A DNA stretch of 8,483 nt from an uncultured Atopobiaceae bacterium (lineage in GTDB: Bacteria; Actinomycetota; Coriobacteriia; Coriobacteriales; Atopobiaceae): positions 1 to 8,483 of the forward strand of contig CANPVI010000056.1 in assembly GCA_947581665.1 (NCBI GenBank), given 5' to 3'. The notes under the pieces were generated by a model. It was not told the DNA's origin. It saw nothing but the letters and a program-made list of their open reading frames with translations, and did not search any database. Shown here piece after piece: positions 5,304 through 8,483 of the stretch (positions are counted from its first letter, which is position 1; each line of letters opens with the position of its first letter). A program made the translations under genes and the position numbers.

Positions 5304-6448
5304 TGCGCGTCCTCGTCTGCCCCGATTCCTTCAAGGGAACGCTCTCGGCTTCGCGCGCGGCGGAGATCATCGCGCACGCGGCCGAGCGGTCCGCGGAAGA
5401 CATCGAGGCCATCAGGCTGCCCCTCACCGACGGTGGCGATGGGGCGCTCGAGGCGCTTGCCGCCGACGGCGCGGGATTGGAGATCCTCGAGGCCGAGGTC
5501 ACGGGCCCGCTTGGCGGCCGAGTGCTCGCGCGATGGGCCAAGGGCGAGGCGGGGATCGCCTTCATCGAGATGGCCGAGGCATCCGGGCTCTCGAAGCTCG
5601 AGGGCGCGGCGAATCCGCTCGCCGCCTCCACCTATGGCACGGGCGAGCTCCTCCTCGCGGCCCTCGACGCCGACTGTCGCGAGATCTCGATCGCCCTCGG
5701 GGGATCGGCCACCAACGACGGCGGCATGGGCTTCGCCGCAGCGCTCGGCGCGCGGTTCCTCGACGCTGGGGGAGAGGCGCTCGAGCCCTCGGGCGCGGCG
5801 CTCGCGCGCGTGGCCGAGGTGGACCTCTCGCGCCTCGATCCTCGCCTCCAGGAGTGCGAGATCACCATCCTCGCGGACGTGGACAATCCGCTCCTCGGCC
5901 CCGAGGGCGCGACCTTCACCTTCGGAGCGCAGAAGGGCGCCACGCCGGAGGTGCTCGAGGCGCTCGAGGCGGGCATGGCCACCTACGCCCGCGCGATGGC
6001 CGAGGCCACGGGTCGCGCGGTTGCCGATGCCCCCGGTGCGGGCGCCGCGGGCGGCCTCGGCTTTGCGTGCCTCTCGCTCGCGGACTGCACGCCCACCCGC
6101 GGCATCGACGGCGTGCTCGACCTCCTCGACTTCGACGGCACCCTTGCCACGGTGGACCTCGTGGCCACGGGGGAAGGCCACGCCGACGCGCAGACCCTCC
6201 ACGGCAAGGTGGTGGCGGGCGTGCTCGAGCGCTGCCAGGCGGCGAAGGTGCCCTGCGTGGCCATCGTGGGCGCCATGGACGAGGATGCCACGGCCCTTCT
6301 CGACGCCGGCCTTGCGGCGATCGTGCCCTGCGTGATCGAGCCGGGTGCCGACGCCGCCCTCGCGAACGCCGCCCGCAACCTCCGCCTCGCCGCCGCCCGC
6401 ACCTTCTCCCTCATCGCCCTCGGCCGCGCCCTCGTCCTCGACAGATAG
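5303..6448 (+). CDS. Glycerate kinase (GlxK/GarK family)
   Basis: This 381-residue enzyme phosphorylates glycerate with ATP and feeds 2- or 3-phosphoglycerate into glycolysis. The length equals that of E. coli GlxK as I recall it. Family blocks in order are: LVCPDSFKGTLSA (residues 4-16); LPLTDGGDGALEAL (39-52); IALGGSATNDGGMGF (130-144); LADVDNPLLGPEGATF (190-205); GAQKGA (208-213); PGAGAAGGLGF (244-254); and LVATGEGHADAQTLHGK (286-302). The last block usually reads GEGRxDxQ, and here Arg is replaced by His293. The start is GTG in a TAGTG overlap with the preceding phosphoesterase stop. No strong Shine-Dalgarno is seen, so translation is probably coupled to the upstream gene. The N-terminal family motif begins four codons after it, which supports this start. 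A nested hairpin follows at 6454-6515. Which phosphoglycerate isomer is formed cannot be told from sequence. Confidence 0.95.
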   Translation: MRVLVCPDSFKGTLSASRAAEIIAHAAERSAEDIEAIRLPLTDGGDGALEALAADGAGLEILEAEVTGPLGGRVLARWAKGEAGIAFIEMAEASGLSKLEGAANPLAASTYGTGELLLAALDADCREISIALGGSATNDGGMGFAAALGARFLDAGGEALEPSGAALARVAEVDLSRLDPRLQECEITILADVDNPLLGPEGATFTFGAQKGATPEVLEALEAGMATYARAMAEATGRAVADAPGAGAAGGLGFACLSLADCTPTRGIDGVLDLLDFDGTLATVDLVATGEGHADAQTLHGKVVAGVLERCQAAKVPCVAIVGAMDEDATALLDAGLAAIVPCVIEPGADAALANAARNLRLAAARTFSLIALGRALVLDR

Positions 6449-6453
6449 TTTGC

Positions 6454-6526
6454 CCCGGATGGACTGCGGTTCGGACGCGCGGAGACCACGCGCATCCGAG
6501 ACCTTGCCATCCGGGCCAACATTTTT
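6454..6526 (+). terminator. Candidate terminator after glycerate kinase: nested hairpin plus short T-run
   Basis: The outer stem pairs CCCGGATGG (6454-6462) with CCATCCGGG (6507-6515). Inside it an 11-bp stem with one mismatch pairs 6471-6481 with 6489-6499 around a 7-base loop. Five T residues end at 6526, within a small CAACA/TGTTG hairpin (6517-6530). It begins 5 bases after the stop codon. The distance between the stem and the T-run, and its overlap with a repeat unit, make the terminator role probable rather than certain. Confidence 0.5.
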
Positions 6527-6598
6527 GTTGCGAACTCGGATACCACGGCCATCTGGAACCTTGCCATCCGGCTCAACATATCTGTGCGAGCTCGGAGG
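6485..6598. repeat. Imperfect tandem duplication of a 57-bp unit
   Basis: Units 6485-6541 and 6542-6598 align over their whole length at roughly 80% identity. They share ACCACG, then ACCTTGCCATCCGG, CAACAT and CTCGGA in the same order. The reverse complement of CCATCCGG also occurs just upstream at 6455-6462, so a third, inverted remnant may be present. No protein family is recognisable in any frame. Confidence 0.8.
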
Positions 6599-6668
6599 GG
6601 AAGTGCCCTGTCCCTCGCCGCTCGGCGTTCTGGAACATTGTTTCAGATAAATGAACTCGTGGGGCGCT

Positions 6669-6716
6669 ACCATGGGATTCGCATGGTTGCGCGCCGGCGA
6701 TCGTGGGTACGCCGGC
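6669..6716 (+). promoter_or_regulatory. Two inverted repeats in the presumed GH1 leader
   Basis: ACCATG (6669-6674) pairs with CATGGT (6682-6687) around 7 bases. GCCGGCG (6693-6699) pairs with CGCCGGC (6710-6716) around 10 bases. The second ends 8 bases before the AGGAAGGG ribosome binding site (6725-6732). Either could be an operator or a leader hairpin controlling the sugar gene. I do not see a recognisable LicT/SacY antiterminator sequence. Confidence 0.4.
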
Positions 6717-6738
6717 ACTGTTCTAGGAAGGGGTCTCC

Positions 6739-8139
6739 ATGCATCACGATCACGTCAAGCCGTTCCCCGAGGGCTTCCTCTGGGGCGCTTCCACCTCGGC
6801 GTACCAGGTGGAGGGCGCCTGGGACGAGGACGGCAAGGGGATGAGCGTCCAGGACCTCACGGAGCCCCATGACGGCATCACCGACTTCAAGGTGACGAGC
6901 GACCACTACCACCACATGGCCGAGGACGTGGAGCTCATGGCCGAGCTCGGCCTCAAGGCGTACCGCTTCTCCATCGCGTGGACGCGCATCATCCCCGAGG
7001 GCGTGGGCGACATCAACCGCAAGGGCCTCGAGTTCTACGGCGACCTCATCGACCGCCTCATCGCCGTCGGCATCGAGCCCGTCGTGACGATGTACCACTT
7101 CGACCTCCCGCTTGCGCTTCAGAAGCAGGGCGGCTGGTCGAACCGCGCCACGATCGACGCCTTCGTGGACTACTCGCGCGTGATCTTCGACGCCTTCGCG
7201 GATCGCGTGAAGTACTGGCTCACCATCAACGAGCAGAACATGATGGTGCTGCACTCCGCGGTGCTCGGCACCGGCGAGGACGTCTCCGAGAAGAGCGCCT
7301 ACCAGCAGTGCCATCACATGTTCGTGGCGAGCTCCAAGGCGATGAAGCTCCTGCACGAGACGCACCCCGGCTGCAAGATCGGCCCCGCGCCCAACATCAT
7401 CTCCGTCTATCCCGCGAGCTCGAAGCCCGAAGACGTGGCCGCCGCCAACGAGTGGAGCTGCCTGCGCAATTGGCTCTACTACGACGCCTACGTCTACGGC
7501 CGCTACAACCCCATCGTCTGGGCGTACTTCGAGGAGCACGACCTCTGCCCCACGATCGAGCCGGGCGACCTCGAGGCCATGGCCGAAGGGCACCCCGACT
7601 ACCTCGGCATGAACTACTACGCCACCGAGACCGTGCAGGCGCCGCCCGCAGACATGGAAGTGACGAGCGGCGGCGACCAGCAGCACACGCAGGGCATTCC
7701 CGGCATGTACCAGTCCGTGGCGAATCCGAACCTCGGCAAGACGCAGTACGGCTGGACGATCGACCCGGTGGGCATCCGCAACACCCTCTGCGAGACCGCG
7801 AGCCGCTACGATCTCCCGATCCTCATCACCGAGAACGGTCTCGGCCAGCACGACACGCTCACCGAGGACGGCAAGGTCCACGACGACTACCGCATCGACT
7901 TCCTGCGCAAGCACTATGAGCAGGCGCGCCTCGCCATCAACGACGGCGTGAAGCTCATCGGCTTCTGCCCGTGGAGCTACATCGACCTCGTCTCCACGCA
8001 TGAGGGCTTCAACAAACGCTATGGCTTCGTGTACGTGGATCGCACCGAAGACGACGTGAAGGAGCTCAAGCGCTACAAGAAGGACTCCTTCGATTGGTAT
8101 AAGAAGGTCATTGCCACCAACGGCGCCGACCTCGGATAA
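6739..8139 (+). CDS. GH1 family 6-phospho-beta-glucosidase
   Basis: This 466-residue TIM-barrel glycosidase would cleave phosphorylated beta-glucosides (cellobiose- or aryl-glucoside 6-phosphates) in the cytoplasm after PTS uptake. Visible elements are: the N-terminal GH1 signature FLWGASTSAYQVEGAW (residues 13-28); acid/base Glu165 in LTINEQN; MNYYATE (291-297); the nucleophile Glu365 in ITENGLG; and PWSYIDLVS (411-419) followed by FNKRYGFVYVD. Ser419, Lys426 and Tyr428 reproduce the Ser-x6-Lys-x-Tyr phosphate-binding pattern (Ser428, Lys435 and Tyr437 in LacG). Thr420 replaces the Trp that follows this Ser in 6-phospho-beta-galactosidase, favouring glucosides. The C-terminal SFDWYKKVIATNG is typical of BglA/AscB-like enzymes, and the length is normal (450-480). 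ATG 6739 has AGGAAGGG 6 bases upstream. No PTS permease or regulator is visible beside it, so it appears to be transcribed alone between its leader and the terminator at 8160. Confidence 0.95.
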   Translation: MHHDHVKPFPEGFLWGASTSAYQVEGAWDEDGKGMSVQDLTEPHDGITDFKVTSDHYHHMAEDVELMAELGLKAYRFSIAWTRIIPEGVGDINRKGLEFYGDLIDRLIAVGIEPVVTMYHFDLPLALQKQGGWSNRATIDAFVDYSRVIFDAFADRVKYWLTINEQNMMVLHSAVLGTGEDVSEKSAYQQCHHMFVASSKAMKLLHETHPGCKIGPAPNIISVYPASSKPEDVAAANEWSCLRNWLYYDAYVYGRYNPIVWAYFEEHDLCPTIEPGDLEAMAEGHPDYLGMNYYATETVQAPPADMEVTSGGDQQHTQGIPGMYQSVANPNLGKTQYGWTIDPVGIRNTLCETASRYDLPILITENGLGQHDTLTEDGKVHDDYRIDFLRKHYEQARLAINDGVKLIGFCPWSYIDLVSTHEGFNKRYGFVYVDRTEDDVKELKRYKKDSFDWYKKVIATNGADLG

Positions 8140-8159
8140 CGCCCCGTCTGTTTGATCGA

Positions 8160-8210
8160 GCGAGCCCGCTTGCCGCGCACCCTGAAGGGAAACGCGGCAA
8201 GCGGGCTCGC
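8160..8210 (+). terminator. Strong hairpin terminator after the GH1 gene
   Basis: An 18-bp perfect GC-rich stem pairs 8160-8177 with 8193-8210. The 15-base loop can form an inner CCC-TGAA-GGG hairpin (8180-8189). It starts 20 bases after the stop codon. The following bases (GCGCTCTGTTGTTG) are only moderately T-rich, as is common in GC-rich actinobacteria. Confidence 0.8.
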
Positions 8211-8279
8211 GCGCTCTGTTGTTGCCGGAAAGCAGACATCAACGGGCGACCACTGCGATGCGGCGCAGGGGTCTCCATG

Positions 8280-8285
8280 TAGAAT
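8280..8285 (+). promoter_or_regulatory. Candidate -10 element for the nucleotidyltransferase gene
   Basis: TAGAAT lies 34 bases before the ATG at 8320, downstream of the GH1 terminator, so this gene needs its own promoter. The expected -35 position has no good match. The rest of the gap 8211-8319 shows nothing else I can assign. Confidence 0.35.
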
Positions 8286-8319
8286 CGCGGCGAGCGCTCT
8301 ATTTGAGGACAGGATTGCC

Positions 8320-8483
8320 ATGAGTGACGACGTATATACCGTAGATGAAATACGAGAGATGCTGCGGTCACTGTTGAAGCGCTATCACATGGCTTCGGCG
8401 AGCCTCTTTGGGTCCTTCGCTCGTGGCGAGGCCGATGCGTCGTCGGACATCGACGTGCTCCTTGTGGGAGAAGATGGCTGTCA
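8320..8483 (+). CDS. MNT-family nucleotidyltransferase, N-terminal part (3' truncated by window edge)
   Basis: The first 54 residues are present, beginning MSDDVYTVDEIREMLRSLL. The minimal nucleotidyltransferase active site is complete: Gly31-Ser32, ten residues, then Asp43-Ile-Asp45 (GSFARGEADASSDIDVL), the GSx10DxD motif in which the two Asp bind metal. Proteins with this motif near residue 30 are usually small MNT proteins (COG1669-like). Many are encoded next to a HEPN protein and, in the characterised type VII MntA/HepT systems, neutralise the HEPN RNase toxin by adenylylating it. Here no HEPN gene precedes it, so a partner would have to lie downstream, outside the window. An AGGA-containing site lies shortly before the ATG. 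Base use is less GC-rich than in the neighbours (codons such as GTA, TAT, ATA, CGA and TTG), which hints at horizontal acquisition. Other roles of MNT proteins, including aminoglycoside nucleotidylation, are not excluded. Confidence 0.85.
   Translation, partial: MSDDVYTVDEIREMLRSLLKRYHMASASLFGSFARGEADASSDIDVLLVGEDGC

Larger units (their letters stand above)
6449..6738. other. Intergenic region between glycerate kinase and the GH1 gene (290 bases)
   Basis: The first half contains a nested hairpin and a 57-bp tandem duplication. The middle (about 6632-6655) is the AT-richest patch and the most likely site of the GH1 promoter, but I cannot assign confident hexamers. The last 70 bases contain two short inverted repeats before the ribosome binding site. 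Open frames crossing it on the minus strand encode the repeat only and look like translation of non-coding DNA. Confidence 0.65.

Noticed and set aside
6616..6627. CGCC-GCTC-GGCG hairpin as an additional terminator before the GH1 gene
   Set aside because: The stem is only 4-5 bp and no T-run follows directly. At this GC content such short stems are common.
5276..6718. 480-codon minus-strand open frame opposite glycerate kinase
   Set aside because: It is out-of-frame translation opposite a conserved gene, with a Gly/Glu/Arg-rich composition that runs on through the intergenic repeats.
6667..8001. 444-codon minus-strand open frame opposite the GH1 gene
   Set aside because: It is a composition-driven shadow rich in Val/Glu/Ala/His, and the plus strand encodes a full GH1 enzyme with all catalytic residues.
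8268..8279. GGGGTCTCCATG identical to the start region of the GH1 gene (6730-6741)
   Set aside because: The match is only 12 bases and is followed by a stop codon in the second copy. A match of this length is expected by chance among all pairs of positions in a window of this size.

Overview
The window is GC-rich (visibly about two-thirds G+C). Leucine is written mostly as CTC, and starts include GTG. Genes are tightly packed on both strands and carry Shine-Dalgarno sites. Gene content (AdhE, a phosphorylating-sugar GH1 enzyme, glycerate kinase, a Bacillus-type thymidylate synthase) together with the codon style suggests a fermentative anaerobe, most likely a gut or oral actinobacterium of the class Coriobacteriia (Olsenella/Atopobium/Collinsella-like). 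That placement is inference from style and was not searched.

Layout from left to right. (1) 1-721 (+) is the C-terminal alcohol dehydrogenase domain of a bifunctional AdhE, cut by the window edge, followed 46 bases later by an APH-fold small-molecule kinase (768-1520, +). (2) A perfect 26-bp palindrome fills the convergent junction with a minus-strand cluster. Read in its own direction, that cluster is a small membrane protein with a Tyr/Asp/Trp repeat tail (3462-3073), thymidylate synthase thyA (3029-2169) and dihydrofolate reductase folA (2130-1621). ThyA makes dTMP and dihydrofolate, and FolA recycles the dihydrofolate, so the pair is a functional unit. (3) The divergent intergenic region 3463-3870 carries a cluster of about 30-bp REP-like repeats in both orientations. 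(4) On the plus strand follow an RNA 2',3'-cyclic phosphodiesterase of the 2H family (3871-4425), a PPP-type metallophosphoesterase (4494-5303) and a glycerate kinase (5303-6448). The last two overlap by one base.

(5) The 290-base gap 6449-6738 holds a nested hairpin, two imperfect tandem copies of a 57-bp unit and two hairpins in front of the next gene. (6) 6739-8139 (+) is a GH1 6-phospho-beta-glucosidase with the full phosphate-binding Ser/Lys/Tyr triad, so it probably acts on sugars imported by a PTS. No PTS gene is visible in the window. It ends in a strong 18-bp-stem terminator. (7) From 8320 the window enters a GSx10DxD nucleotidyltransferase (MNT family), whose base composition is visibly less GC-rich. 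This is the likely antitoxin half of an MNT-HEPN pair and may mark the beginning of an accessory region.

Most of the coding content is ordinary metabolism. The parts least explained are the non-coding repeats (the 26-bp palindrome, the divergent REP-like cluster and the 57-bp tandem), the repeat-tailed membrane protein in front of thyA, and the truncated MNT gene at the right edge. No complete, clearly new system can be demonstrated from this sequence alone.
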